Shown in pieces: positions 7,935-16,620 of a DNA stretch of 56,940 nt. Below the pieces are notes generated by a model. It searched no databases. It saw only the letters and a program-made list of their open reading frames with translations, and was not told the DNA's origin. The stretch is taken from assembly GCA_017940895.1 (NCBI GenBank), contig JAGAXM010000024.1:1-56940 (forward strand), in the 5' to 3' direction. The position numbers were made by a program, and so were the translations under genes. Each line of letters begins with the position of its first letter. Position 1 is the first letter of the stretch. Source of the DNA: Clostridiales bacterium (GTDB lineage: Bacteria; Bacillota; Clostridia; Saccharofermentanales; Saccharofermentanaceae).

Positions 7935-9089
7935 ATGCGCGATATTTATATCATCATCAAATGGGAATTCTCCAGACTTTATTCCAACTGGAAGCGCGCA
8001 GCCGCGATCTTTATCATTCCCGCTGCAGTAATGATGCTCGCATTAGGCATCTTCCCTTACCTTATCAACTACATGACCACGGGATCCGTCACCGAGAAAC
8101 CCGTAACGGTCATCAACGCGCCCGATTCTTTCAGGGAATATATTGAAGAAACCGAAGGAACAACCATCTATACCTATGAATTCATGGAGCTCGACGCTTT
8201 CTCGCCGTTCTGGAACTCACGCGAAGCCATAAAAGAATTAAAGAACGGCGCACTGTTCATATACTTCAGGCCCGACGAGAACACGATCTACTTAGGCTGC
8301 AACGGCAACTCCTCGATATCCATCAACCGTGCGGAGAGCCTGAGAGAAGTCGTGCTGGACAACTATAACGATTCACTGAGGGAACAGGGACACACTGTTT
8401 TCGAGACGGACAGCTTCAACCCCGTGGTCAAGCTTCTCGATTACAGGTCGGCGGCGAATGCGGGCTCCGCGAGAGTAATCCCGCCCGTGCTCGTGCTTCT
8501 TATCTACTACTGCATCTATTCGCTTACGAGCGATATGTTCGCGTCCGAAAGAGACAGGGGCTTCTACGACAAGCTTCTCATGGCGCCCGTGTCCCCGAAG
8601 AGCATCATTATGGGCAAGATCCTCGCGAGTACGATAATGGTTACGGGCGCGTCGTATGTGACGTTCATGTTCCTTTTCATATCGTCGTGGCTTAACAGGA
8701 GCAACAGTTCGACCTCTCTGATCCCTTTCGGCATGTTCCTGCTTCCGGGGCAGCTGCTTGTGATCGCACTTATCATACCCGTGGCGGCGTTCCTTTGCAG
8801 TACGATATGCGTCAACATCGTGTTCTCGATAAGACGCATGAAAGACGTAATCCTTAACCTTCAGATGCCGCTTATCTATCTCATGGCGGATCTGTTCTTC
8901 CAGATATTCAGCTACACCCCGGGATGGCTCGAATTCATCATCCCGATACACGGATGCACTGCGGTCATGAAGACAGTCTTCCTGTCGGAATTCCGGCCGT
9001 GGCAGCTGATACTCGTACTGATATCGAACATACTTCCTGCACTGCTTCTACTGAGGAAGACATTTAAGAAAGAGGGATACACAAGGTGA
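7935..9089 (+). CDS. ABC-2 type exporter permease
   Basis: The 384-residue membrane protein has one N-terminal transmembrane segment (about residues 20-45), an extracytoplasmic region to about residue 165, then about five more segments, the ABC2_membrane plan. Its external region begins VINAPDSFREY, closely matching VMVNTPDSFREY in the second permease of the operon, so the two are paralogues and probably form a heterodimer. It is the first gene of a three-gene plus-strand unit with ATPase and permease-protease, and its TGA overlaps the GTG start of the ATPase. The cargo is unknown; such NatAB-like systems export small ions, peptides or lipids. Confidence 0.88.
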   Translation: MRDIYIIIKWEFSRLYSNWKRAAAIFIIPAAVMMLALGIFPYLINYMTTGSVTEKPVTVINAPDSFREYIEETEGTTIYTYEFMELDAFSPFWNSREAIKELKNGALFIYFRPDENTIYLGCNGNSSISINRAESLREVVLDNYNDSLREQGHTVFETDSFNPVVKLLDYRSAANAGSARVIPPVLVLLIYYCIYSLTSDMFASERDRGFYDKLLMAPVSPKSIIMGKILASTIMVTGASYVTFMFLFISSWLNRSNSSTSLIPFGMFLLPGQLLVIALIIPVAAFLCSTICVNIVFSIRRMKDVILNLQMPLIYLMADLFFQIFSYTPGWLEFIIPIHGCTAVMKTVFLSEFRPWQLILVLISNILPALLLLRKTFKKEGYTR

Positions 9090-9820
9090 TCAGAGTCGAC
9101 AACGTACATAAAAGCTACACCGCAGGCAAAGAGATAATCAAAGGCGTAAGCTTCGAAGTTCAGGACGGAACCATATTCGGTCTGTTAGGTCCCAACGGTG
9201 CCGGCAAGACTACGCTCATGCAGATGATATCGACGCTCCTCGCACCCTCTTCAGGATCCATCACAATCGACGATCTCAATGCCAAGGACGACCTTCTCGA
9301 GATTCACAGAAGGATCGGCTACCTCACCACGGAAGTAAGGCTCGATCCCATGTCGACGCCCGACAAGCTCTGGGATTTCTTCGCGGAGCTCTATGACATT
9401 CCTCTCAAGGAATCCGTATCGCGCAAGAATGCGATCTTCGGCAAGCTCGGCATCACGCCTTTTAAGAAGAAGAGGATCAACGAGCTTTCCACAGGCATGA
9501 AGCAGAAGGCATCGATCGCGATAAGCCTTATACACAACCCGCCCGTCATCATCTTTGATGAACCGACGAACGGACTTGATATCTTAACGAGCAAGCAGGT
9601 CACGGATTACCTTCTCGAGCTTAAAGCGGAAGGTCATTCGATCATCCTCTCGACGCACATCTTCTCCGTCGCGGAGAGCCTGTGTGACGAGATCGCGATC
9701 CTTGTCGACGGTAAGATCGCCGCGCAGGGTACGGTAGAAGAACTTACACAGCAGGCACAGGCGAAGAACTTCGAAGAAGCTTTCTTCAGGATATATGTGG
9801 AGAACCATGTCGAAGAATAA
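9086..9820 (+). CDS. ABC exporter ATP-binding protein
   Basis: The 244-residue ATPase has Walker A GPNGAGKTT near residue 37, the signature LSTGMKQ near 133, Walker B VIIFDEP near 153 and the H-loop in ILSTHIF. It is NatA/CcmA-like. The GTG start at 9086 overlaps the upstream stop (GTGA), and its end overlaps the next gene, so translation of all three subunits is coupled. It energises the two flanking permeases at the cytoplasmic membrane. Confidence 0.93.
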   Translation: MIRVDNVHKSYTAGKEIIKGVSFEVQDGTIFGLLGPNGAGKTTLMQMISTLLAPSSGSITIDDLNAKDDLLEIHRRIGYLTTEVRLDPMSTPDKLWDFFAELYDIPLKESVSRKNAIFGKLGITPFKKKRINELSTGMKQKASIAISLIHNPPVIIFDEPTNGLDILTSKQVTDYLLELKAEGHSIILSTHIFSVAESLCDEIAILVDGKIAAQGTVEELTQQAQAKNFEEAFFRIYVENHVEE

Positions 9821-11957
9821 AGGAACAGCGATAACCAAGACTTTATTCCTGCACAGCGGCCGCTCGGGAACGCAGGTCTGCGCCACCACTTTTAAAATGG
9901 CGGTGTGGTTCGTCTTCGCATGCGTCGTATGCATGTTCTCGTGGTGGTTCTACTTCTTCGGTCTGAACGACTACACGCATTCATCGAACATCGTGGTAAT
10001 GGTCAACACTCCGGACTCCTTCCGCGAGTACAGGGAGATTGTCCCGAGCGAAAACAATCTCATCTTCTACGAGGAGTGGGACGCAGCTTACGACTTCATG
10101 AAAATGAGCGACTTCATGCATGAGCATTCCGCCGGCATCACGGTATGGTTCCCCGAGGACTTCGATGACACGCTTAAAGGCGGCAGCGATGCACAGATCC
10201 TGACCTACTACAGGTCCGACACGCTCGACTACATGGGGCTGCGCGATGACTTTACCGATAACTATCTCGAAGGCTACAGGACTTATCTTGCAGACAGGTT
10301 CAACCTTGAGAACACGGGCAGCACGTACAGCATCGTAAGAGACGACATCCCGACGAACGAGGGCATGTCGAGAGGCGAGCTTTTCGCGCGGGCGATGGGA
10401 AGAAACTTCGTGCCGATCCTGCTGTTCATCGTGCTTCTTTATGCTGCAATGAGTTCCGGCACCGAGGCGATCTCGGGTCAGAAGGAGCGCGGCACATTCT
10501 CGAGGATCCTGCTTACTCCCGTCTCGCGTAAAGATCTTGTGCGCGCGTTCACGAACGGCGTGTTCATAAGCTCGCTCATCCCGTCGGTCGTGGTCATCAT
10601 CATAACGCTTCTGATCCCGGCTTACAGGCATCTGTCGGGCATCATCCCGTTGCTTCTTCTCACGGTAAGCCTCGCGCTTTTTATCGCCGCATTGACGGTC
10701 ATGATCTCAGTCATGAACGACACGGTAACCTCGGCACAGACGGCATTCCTGCCGATATTCTTCATACTCGTCACGGTCGCGGTAACGTGCATCAACGGTG
10801 ACGATGAAGTATCGGAATTCAACTACTTCATCCCCGTCTACGGACACTTCTACGGACTTGGAGACAGCGTTAACGGCGAGCCTCATACCCTGGCTTCTAT
10901 CGTCTGCTCTGTTATCACCGCACTCATCGCATTCGGTATCATTGAGATCAGCTCGCGCCTTCTCATGAGCGAGAAATTCACCGTGCTTACGGGCTCGTCT
11001 TCGGAAGAAGAAATGATGCGCGAGCCTTCGAAGTTCGAGAGAATCGCAGACACCGTTGCAGGTCTTGCCGACGTTGTCCTCTACCCTCTCATGGTGCTGT
11101 CGATATTCCAACTTCTCGCGATGATTCCGGTCGCTGTCGCTTACATGAGAGACCCCGCTTATTCCGACTTCATCGCAAGTCTCGCAGGCATATCTGGCGT
11201 ACCCGCAGTCATCGAGCAGACCATGACGATACTCGGCATATTCATGAATGACCCGAGATTCCTGGCTCTCATGTCGATCGCTTATATTCTCATAATCATT
11301 ACTTACAGACTGCGCGCCAAAAGTGCCGCGGGCATCGGTCTGACAGGCAAGAACTTCGGCAAGTTCTACGTCGGTGGCATCGCACTCGGCATTGTCATGA
11401 TGTCGCTTGTTTTCGCGCTGCTGTTCATCACGGGCAAGGTCACGGTCAACGGCATCGACATCCCCGCCGAAAGCTCGCTGACGTTCATATTCTCGCTTCT
11501 TATGTGGATCCCGCAGGGCGCCGCGGAAGAGGTCATGTTCAGAGGCTTCATGATACCGAGGATCAAGAAGATCTTCACGCGCCACGGCAGCATCATCGCT
11601 ATCATTCTCTCGTCGCTCCTGTTCTCCGCATTCCACTGCTTTAACGGCGGATTCTCGTTCGTCGCGTTGCTCAACATCTTCCTTCTCGCGGTGCTGTTCG
11701 CACTCATCTATGAGAAGACCGGAAGCATCGTAATCACGTGCGCCGCGCACACTATGTGGAATATGTTCCAGGGCAATATCTACGGGCTGTCGGTAAGCGG
11801 CAATGCTTCCGTTCCGGCACTTATCTCAACAAACTATACGGGAAGCGCATTCGGTCCTGAAGGCACGCTCGAAGCGACGGTTGTAATCGTGATCGCACTC
11901 GCGGTTTTCGCAGCGCTTAATCTGCGTAGAAGACATCCTTCCCCGAAGGAGTCTTAA
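9807..11957 (+). CDS. ABC-2 permease fused to a CPBP (CAAX-type) intramembrane protease domain
   Basis: A 716-residue protein from ATG 9807 (GGAG four bases upstream; an ATG at 9795 is also possible). Residues about 1-390 repeat the permease plan, including VMVNTPDSFREY and six membrane segments. Residues about 420-700 add a second membrane region with CPBP/Abi motifs: AAEEVMFRGF (EExxxR), SAFHCFNGG and AHTMWN, whose Glu and His are the expected catalytic residues. NatB-CPBP fusions are known in Firmicutes; processing of the exported peptide or of a membrane substrate is plausible but inferred. The gene ends inside the convergent ATPase gene, sharing 41 bases. Confidence 0.88.
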   Translation: MSKNKGTAITKTLFLHSGRSGTQVCATTFKMAVWFVFACVVCMFSWWFYFFGLNDYTHSSNIVVMVNTPDSFREYREIVPSENNLIFYEEWDAAYDFMKMSDFMHEHSAGITVWFPEDFDDTLKGGSDAQILTYYRSDTLDYMGLRDDFTDNYLEGYRTYLADRFNLENTGSTYSIVRDDIPTNEGMSRGELFARAMGRNFVPILLFIVLLYAAMSSGTEAISGQKERGTFSRILLTPVSRKDLVRAFTNGVFISSLIPSVVVIIITLLIPAYRHLSGIIPLLLLTVSLALFIAALTVMISVMNDTVTSAQTAFLPIFFILVTVAVTCINGDDEVSEFNYFIPVYGHFYGLGDSVNGEPHTLASIVCSVITALIAFGIIEISSRLLMSEKFTVLTGSSSEEEMMREPSKFERIADTVAGLADVVLYPLMVLSIFQLLAMIPVAVAYMRDPAYSDFIASLAGISGVPAVIEQTMTILGIFMNDPRFLALMSIAYILIIITYRLRAKSAAGIGLTGKNFGKFYVGGIALGIVMMSLVFALLFITGKVTVNGIDIPAESSLTFIFSLLMWIPQGAAEEVMFRGFMIPRIKKIFTRHGSIIAIILSSLLFSAFHCFNGGFSFVALLNIFLLAVLFALIYEKTGSIVITCAAHTMWNMFQGNIYGLSVSGNASVPALISTNYTGSAFGPEGTLEATVVIVIALAVFAALNLRRRHPSPKES

Positions 11958-12615
11958 CACTGCCGAACTTCGTCTCAAAGACATCCGCAAGCTTGTCCGG
12001 CGACAGCCTGTCGCATACATCTGTTATCCTGCCGTCTTTCATGAGAACGAACTCATCGCCGTAAGTCGATGCCGCATTAAGATCATGCATAACGATGATG
12101 AACGACTTGCCCTGATTCTTCACGAGGTCGCGCGCGGTATCGAGTATGAACTTGCTGTGCACGATATCGAGATTCGAAGCGGGCTCATCCATGATGAACC
12201 ATTCCGCATCCTGACATATCGCACGCGCAGCCATACAGCGCTGCTTCTCACCGCCCGAGAGCGTGTCGTAAAGCTGATCTTTCTTATCCTTAAGTTCCAT
12301 GAGTTCCAGCGCTTCATCGATCTTCTTAAGATCCTCTTCATTCTCGCTGTTAAAGAACTTCTTCTCGTTATATCTTCCGAGCGCGACGAGGTCGGACACG
12401 GTAAGCCCGATATTGCCGTAGATCTCCTGCGGGATATAAGACATGCCGCATTTCTTCGCGAACATCTTAACGACCGACTTGATAAGCGTCGTCTTACCGC
12501 AGCCGTTGGGACCTAAGATGATCGTTATCTTCCCTTCTTTGAAGGTGTGCGATACGTCCTTAAGAACATGCGTGTCGCCGAAGCGGACGTTGATGTTTAA
12601 TGCTTCGAGATTCAT
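11917..12615 (-). CDS. Iron/siderophore/cobalamin-type ABC importer ATPase
   Basis: The 232-residue protein has Walker A GPNGCGKTT near residue 35, signature LSGGEKQR near 120, and Walker B WFIMDEP. It is FecE/BtuD-like. Its start overlaps the stop of the permease gene by four bases, and its last 41 bases overlap the end of the plus-strand permease-protease gene. It works with the FecCD-type permease and the lipoprotein encoded upstream. The substrate (ferric siderophore, haem or corrinoid) cannot be told from sequence. Confidence 0.92.
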   Translation of the reverse strand: MNLEALNINVRFGDTHVLKDVSHTFKEGKITIILGPNGCGKTTLIKSVVKMFAKKCGMSYIPQEIYGNIGLTVSDLVALGRYNEKKFFNSENEEDLKKIDEALELMELKDKKDQLYDTLSGGEKQRCMAARAICQDAEWFIMDEPASNLDIVHSKFILDTARDLVKNQGKSFIIVMHDLNAASTYGDEFVLMKDGRITDVCDRLSPDKLADVFETKFGSVKTPSGKDVFYAD

Positions 12616-13682
12616 ACGCTGCTCCTTTCGCGGCCGGATCTGATCCTGCTGCTCATGAGGAGGAACAGGAAGTACGGCGCGCCGATAAGGCTGGTGACGG
12701 CGCCGATCGCAAGCTCGCCCGGAGCCACGATCGTCTTACATACGGTGTCGCAGACGACCATGAATATCGCGCCCGTCATGAAGCTTAAGACGAGTCTACT
12801 TCTCATGCGGGTAACGCCGAAGAAAGAAACGATGTGCGGGATGATGAGACCTACGAATCCGATGATGCCCGCATTCGCGACACTGAAAGCCAGAAGGCAC
12901 GACGATACCGCGAGTGCAATCGCAAGAGTTTTCGTCTGGTCGACGCCCAGAGTCATCGCAGCTTCCTTGCCGAGCTTCAATACGTCGATCCTCGGTGCGA
13001 TCCAGATAAGTATCGGCATCATGAGTCCGACGACGACGGCGAGCAGTTTTGTCTTGTCTGTGGTGGACGCAGAGAACGTGCCGAGCATCCACATGTATAC
13101 TCGCTCCATCTGCTCAAGATGAAGCGTCATGAGAACCGTGATAAGCGCGCTCATAATGGACGATATCGCGATGCCTGCAAGAAGCGTCGACGACGTGTCG
13201 TAACGCCCGTTCTGCGCGGCGATCGTAAACACCAGCAGCCACGTGACAATGGCGCCCAAGACGGCACCGATATACGCACCTGTAAACGCTTCGAAAAATA
13301 TGACTCCGTTAAGTCCCGTTACAATCGCTATAGCGGCACCTAACGCAGCCCCCGAGCTTATACCCAGCACGGACGGGTCTGCCATCGGATTTCTGAAAAC
13401 GCCCTGCATAACGCAGCCTACGGAAGCCAAAGCGCCTCCGATAAGCATCGCAGTCAGTGTTCTCGGAACCCTGATCCTTCCGATGATCGTAAGTGTTGTC
13501 TTGGCAAGTTCGTCTCCCCTTCCCGTGAAGTATTTAATAACGTCAGAGAGGGTGATATCAGAACTTCCCAGACAGCACGAAACCGCCATCACACAGATAA
13601 GCATGATGGCGGCGATCGTGAATTTAATTACAAATCTGTCAGATGAGCTCTTATGCTCCCGCATGTGCGACAGCATTCGCAT
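12612..13682 (-). CDS. FecCD/BtuC-family ABC importer permease
   Basis: The 356-residue protein has about ten transmembrane segments and family signatures such as RVPRTLTAMLIGGALASVG, MADPSVLGISSGAALGAA and FVGLIIPHIV near the C-terminus, the ATPase-contact region. It is the membrane channel of the uptake system. In-frame starts are at 13682, 13676 and 13664; none has a good ribosome site, and the upstream SBP stop lies at 13651, so translation is coupled through the overlap. The shortest form (13664) may be the real one. Confidence 0.92.
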   Translation of the reverse strand: MRMLSHMREHKSSSDRFVIKFTIAAIMLICVMAVSCCLGSSDITLSDVIKYFTGRGDELAKTTLTIIGRIRVPRTLTAMLIGGALASVGCVMQGVFRNPMADPSVLGISSGAALGAAIAIVTGLNGVIFFEAFTGAYIGAVLGAIVTWLLVFTIAAQNGRYDTSSTLLAGIAISSIMSALITVLMTLHLEQMERVYMWMLGTFSASTTDKTKLLAVVVGLMMPILIWIAPRIDVLKLGKEAAMTLGVDQTKTLAIALAVSSCLLAFSVANAGIIGFVGLIIPHIVSFFGVTRMRSRLVLSFMTGAIFMVVCDTVCKTIVAPGELAIGAVTSLIGAPYFLFLLMSSRIRSGRERSSV

Positions 13683-14703
13683 CCAATGCGTACTCGTAGA
13701 GAGTTCTTATAGCCTCAACATTACGAGGTCCTACTCTCTCGAAGGTGTTGGCATCAACTGCAAGAACTCTGCCTTCCTGAACTGCTGTGAGCTCTGTGTA
13801 AGGCTCAGTCTCGAGGAATGACTCATAACCCCAGTCAGGTACGAGGATGATATCAGGATCAGCTGCGAGGAGCTGCTCAGCGGAATAAGACCAGCCGTCA
13901 GCATCGCTTGCTGCATTTACACAACCTGCGTATGTGATGATGTCGTTGATGAATGTGTCAGGTCCTGCAGTGTAATCGCCGTACTCGCCGAAGCTCATAG
14001 CATAGTAAACTGTGATCTCATCATCACCGATTGTCTCCATAGCCTCATTGAAAGTCTCGGAGATCTGATCGGAAAGGCTCATAGCAAGCTCTTCGCCTTC
14101 ATCGTGAAGACCGATAACGTCAGCTACTGTCTCTACTGTATAGATCATACCCTCGAGGGATGTCTCGTCCTTAACGATAACTACTGTGATACCTGCATCT
14201 GTAAGAGCGTTGTATGCTTCTTCACTGAAGATGGAAGATGCAAGAACAACATCAGGCTCCATGGATACAATGAGCTCTGTGTCGGGAAGGTCGATAGGTC
14301 CTACACTCTCGATATCGAATACTTCGTCGGGATAATCGCAGTAATCGGATCTTCCGATGAGCTTATCCTCACCGCCCAGAGCGAAAATGATCTCTGTGAT
14401 TGCAGGTGATACGCTTACTACAGTCTCAGGCTCTTCCTCAACTGTTACTTCATTGCCGTAAGCATCTTCAAGTGTGAGAGGATATGAGAATGTATCATCC
14501 TCTACTACAAATGTCTCAACTGTCTCAGCTGCTTCTGTCTCAGCTGCTTCTGTCTCAGCTGCAGTCTGTTCTGTCTCTGCTGCATTTACAGTCTCAGCTG
14601 CCTGTGAAGCCACGGACTCCTCGGAGTTAGTATCCGAACAAGCTGTGAAAACAGCTGCAGTTACAGACAGGCAAAGTGCCGTTGCCAATAACTTTCTCTT
14701 CAT
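13651..14703 (-). CDS. Metal-chelate/cobalamin-type substrate-binding lipoprotein
   Basis: The 350-residue protein has a lipoprotein signal peptide (MKRKLLATALCLSVTAAVFT then ACS lipobox), an acidic Glu/Ala/Thr-rich linker to about residue 70, and a TroA/FecB-like binding domain (VVSVSPAITEIIFALGG, IGRSDYCDYP, MEPDVVLASS). It delivers a ferric chelate or corrinoid to the FecCD-type permease encoded just downstream. AGGAGG lies nine bases before the ATG. I looked for a cobalamin riboswitch upstream but there are only 70 bases before the divergent nuclease gene. Confidence 0.92.
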   Translation of the reverse strand: MKRKLLATALCLSVTAAVFTACSDTNSEESVASQAAETVNAAETEQTAAETEAAETEAAETVETFVVEDDTFSYPLTLEDAYGNEVTVEEEPETVVSVSPAITEIIFALGGEDKLIGRSDYCDYPDEVFDIESVGPIDLPDTELIVSMEPDVVLASSIFSEEAYNALTDAGITVVIVKDETSLEGMIYTVETVADVIGLHDEGEELAMSLSDQISETFNEAMETIGDDEITVYYAMSFGEYGDYTAGPDTFINDIITYAGCVNAASDADGWSYSAEQLLAADPDIILVPDWGYESFLETEPYTELTAVQEGRVLAVDANTFERVGPRNVEAIRTLYEYALDANAVAHAGA

Positions 14704-14735
14704 GACAAAGTCCTCCTATGTAATTGTCAAATAAC

Positions 14736-14767
14736 GCGGATATCTTCCGCAATGTTTAGATTATAAT
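14736..14767. promoter_or_regulatory. Divergent promoter region with small dyad
   Basis: ATTATAAT at 14760-14767 provides a TATAAT -10 hexamer on both strands for the divergent lipoprotein (minus) and nuclease (plus) genes. A dyad GCGGA-TATCT-TCCGC (14736-14750) lies in the minus-strand leader. The plus -10 is only seven bases from the nuclease ATG, which lacks a ribosome site, so that mRNA may be leaderless. Confidence 0.35.
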
Positions 14768-14773
14768 ATATAC

Positions 14774-15352
14774 ATGTTAATGAGAAATCACAGAATTATT
14801 AAGACATTTATCGCTTTTGTTGGTGCATTTGCAATATCGTGCAGCGCCGCCGGATGTGAGCTCATCATCGCCGAAGACGGCAGTATTTACGGGATTTCCG
14901 AAGCTTCTGAAGCATCGGAAGTGTCATCCGCGGCAGAGAGTCTGCCCGCAGGAGTTGACCTTGAAGGACCCTACGAAGTCGACCGCGTAGTCGACGGCGA
15001 TACCCTGATCGTATATATCGACGGCGTGCGCACCAGAGTCCGCTTGATCGGCATCAATACTCCCGAGTCAGTCGCGCCCGAAGAGGAACGCAATACCGAA
15101 GAAGGCGTCATCGCCTCCGACTATGTTAAGACACTCATGGAGGACGCAGACTACGAAGTCTGGCTCGAATATGACAACGAGCGTTACGATCAGTACGACC
15201 GCACGCTCGCTTATGTCTATATCGATTACGACGGTGAAGTCGTCATGCTCGAGCGCATCCTCCTCGAAGAAGGCTACGCCGAGACCGTCCGCTACGGCAC
15301 CAACGACAGATACTACGACGAATTCTGCGAGTTAGAGGCTGAAGCGTCTTAA
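14774..15352 (+). CDS. Secreted thermonuclease-like lipoprotein (SNase family)
   Basis: The 192-residue product has an N-terminal signal with lipobox SAAGC (Cys near residue 28), a Ser/Ala/Glu linker, and an SNase domain from about residue 70: VDRVVDGDTLIV, VRLIGINTPES and YDQYDRTLAYVYI, which supply the Arg, Glu and Arg equivalent to the catalytic triad of staphylococcal nuclease. It probably degrades extracellular DNA or RNA at the cell surface. ATGs at 14774 and 14780 are possible, and neither has a Shine-Dalgarno sequence. The stop overlaps the end of the convergent MFS gene. Confidence 0.9.
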   Translation: MLMRNHRIIKTFIAFVGAFAISCSAAGCELIIAEDGSIYGISEASEASEVSSAAESLPAGVDLEGPYEVDRVVDGDTLIVYIDGVRTRVRLIGINTPESVAPEEERNTEEGVIASDYVKTLMEDADYEVWLEYDNERYDQYDRTLAYVYIDYDGEVVMLERILLEEGYAETVRYGTNDRYYDEFCELEAEAS

Positions 15353-16440
15353 AGCGAGAACAAAACTCCCGCCAGAGGCGACATGAAGATCATCACGAAT
15401 GAGAAGCACCACGAGTTGACGGAGATCAATGTCGCGCGCTGCTCTGAGGGAACGAGAGAGTTGAGCTCGACGTCTGCCCTTATCTGAATCAGATCGTCCG
15501 CGAAGGCTGCCATAAAGCCGCCCGCAGTCATGATCCATGCGACGCCTGTGAAGTTCGCAGCGAAGCCTGCCGTTACCACCGCTAGACACATGATAAAGAT
15601 GCGTCTGAAAGGCCAGTTCTTAACCTTGACCGACAGCACAGCGCCGATGATACCTCCGAGGCTCATCGCGAACAGCAGCGGCCCCAGCACCCAGTCAGGG
15701 ATTCCGGTCATAGGGAGCTTCGCCTGCAGGAAGAACAGAAGCAGTACATCGATTCCTCCGATAAGCGCGTTACGGAATATAAGTCCCGTTACCCTGCTGT
15801 TGCCTTTAAGAAAAGCAAAGCTCTCGCGCACGGTCTTTTTGACGCGCGTCGTGAACTCGCTGTCGGCATTCTTCGTTATTACTTTATTCTCCTTAAGCGT
15901 CGTCGCGACGATGATCTGTATGCCTGCGAGTATGATGCTTATGATATGCGCCTTGGTATTTCCGAGCATGACCGCGACACCCGCAGCCAGCGTGGCAGCA
16001 CCGTTCGTGATGCGGTAGATCAAGGTCTGCGTCGAGATATATCTGTCGTAGTCGTCCTGCCTGCCGTTCTCTTTCAAGGTGTCGTAAGCAAGCGCGGAAT
16101 CTGACCCGCTCGCGAAATTATAACTCAATGCATTAAAGCCGATCGACACCGCGACACCCGCAAAACTCGAGATCCATATGATCCTGAGCACAGCCGAGAT
16201 AACTGAGCACACGCTCGACAGTAAAAGGCTCTTCTTTCTACCGAAGACATCCGCGAACACTCCCGACGGTATCTCCGCGGTAAGGCTTACAAGATGAAAA
16301 ACAGTCTCGAGAAGTCCTATCTCGATGACACTGTATCCGCACGATACGAGAAGCAGAACCCACGCGGCGCCTGCGATCGAGATGTTTCCGAGGAAGTTAA
16401 GTGCGTATAACTTACGTAATTGTTTCTTACAAAAATCCAT
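15349..16440 (-). CDS. Major facilitator superfamily transporter
   Basis: The protein of about 363 residues has roughly 11-12 membrane segments and the MFS loop motif GVFADVFGRKKSLLL after segment 2. The start at 16440 (MDFCKKQLRKLYALNFLG) is chosen because AAGGAG lies seven bases upstream; an in-frame ATG at 16458 is less well placed. The substrate is unknown; drug or sugar export would be typical. It ends by overlapping the nuclease stop on the other strand by four bases. A 12-bp palindrome (16458-16469) lies just before its ribosome site. Confidence 0.88.
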   Translation of the reverse strand: MDFCKKQLRKLYALNFLGNISIAGAAWVLLLVSCGYSVIEIGLLETVFHLVSLTAEIPSGVFADVFGRKKSLLLSSVCSVISAVLRIIWISSFAGVAVSIGFNALSYNFASGSDSALAYDTLKENGRQDDYDRYISTQTLIYRITNGAATLAAGVAVMLGNTKAHIISIILAGIQIIVATTLKENKVITKNADSEFTTRVKKTVRESFAFLKGNSRVTGLIFRNALIGGIDVLLLFFLQAKLPMTGIPDWVLGPLLFAMSLGGIIGAVLSVKVKNWPFRRIFIMCLAVVTAGFAANFTGVAWIMTAGGFMAAFADDLIQIRADVELNSLVPSEQRATLISVNSWCFSFVMIFMSPLAGVLFSL

Positions 16441-16457
16441 AATAAAACTCCTTATCA

Positions 16458-16469
16458 ATTCACGTGAAT
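16458..16469. promoter_or_regulatory. Perfect 12-bp palindrome ATTCACGTGAAT upstream of MFS gene
   Basis: The palindrome lies eight bases upstream of the AAGGAG of the MFS gene. It has the size of a dimeric repressor operator and could regulate the transporter separately from the upstream operon. No regulator gene is adjacent. Confidence 0.35.
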
Positions 16470-16510
16470 CTTAAGGAGTCAGAGCGCTTTTCGAGTTTTT
16501 TGTAACAGTG

Positions 16511-16597
16511 TTAAATTCCGAAAAAAGGCGCACTGACCCTGTCGGAGTCTGCATCGAAACCGTTAATAAGCTGAATATTAGGTGTTATCCAGAACAT
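16511..16597 (-). CDS. Possible 28-residue peptide gene
   Basis: Minus-strand ATG at 16597, preceded at eight bases by AAAGGGG, opens a 28-codon frame beginning MFWITPNIQLINGFDADSD and ending SAPFFGI. It sits 23 bases after the acetyltransferase stop and 70 bases before the MFS start, in the same direction, so it would be translated from the same mRNA. It has no recognised family. It may be a small functional peptide, a translated leader for the MFS gene, or chance. Confidence 0.35.
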   Translation of the reverse strand: MFWITPNIQLINGFDADSDRVSAPFFGI

Positions 16598-16620
16598 GAG
16601 CCGCGCCCCTTTCGTTTGAT

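Noticed and set aside
14704..14773. Cobalamin or other riboswitch before the substrate-binding lipoprotein
   Set aside because: Only 70 bases separate the divergent genes, too short for a cobalamin riboswitch, and no B12-box-like sequence was seen.
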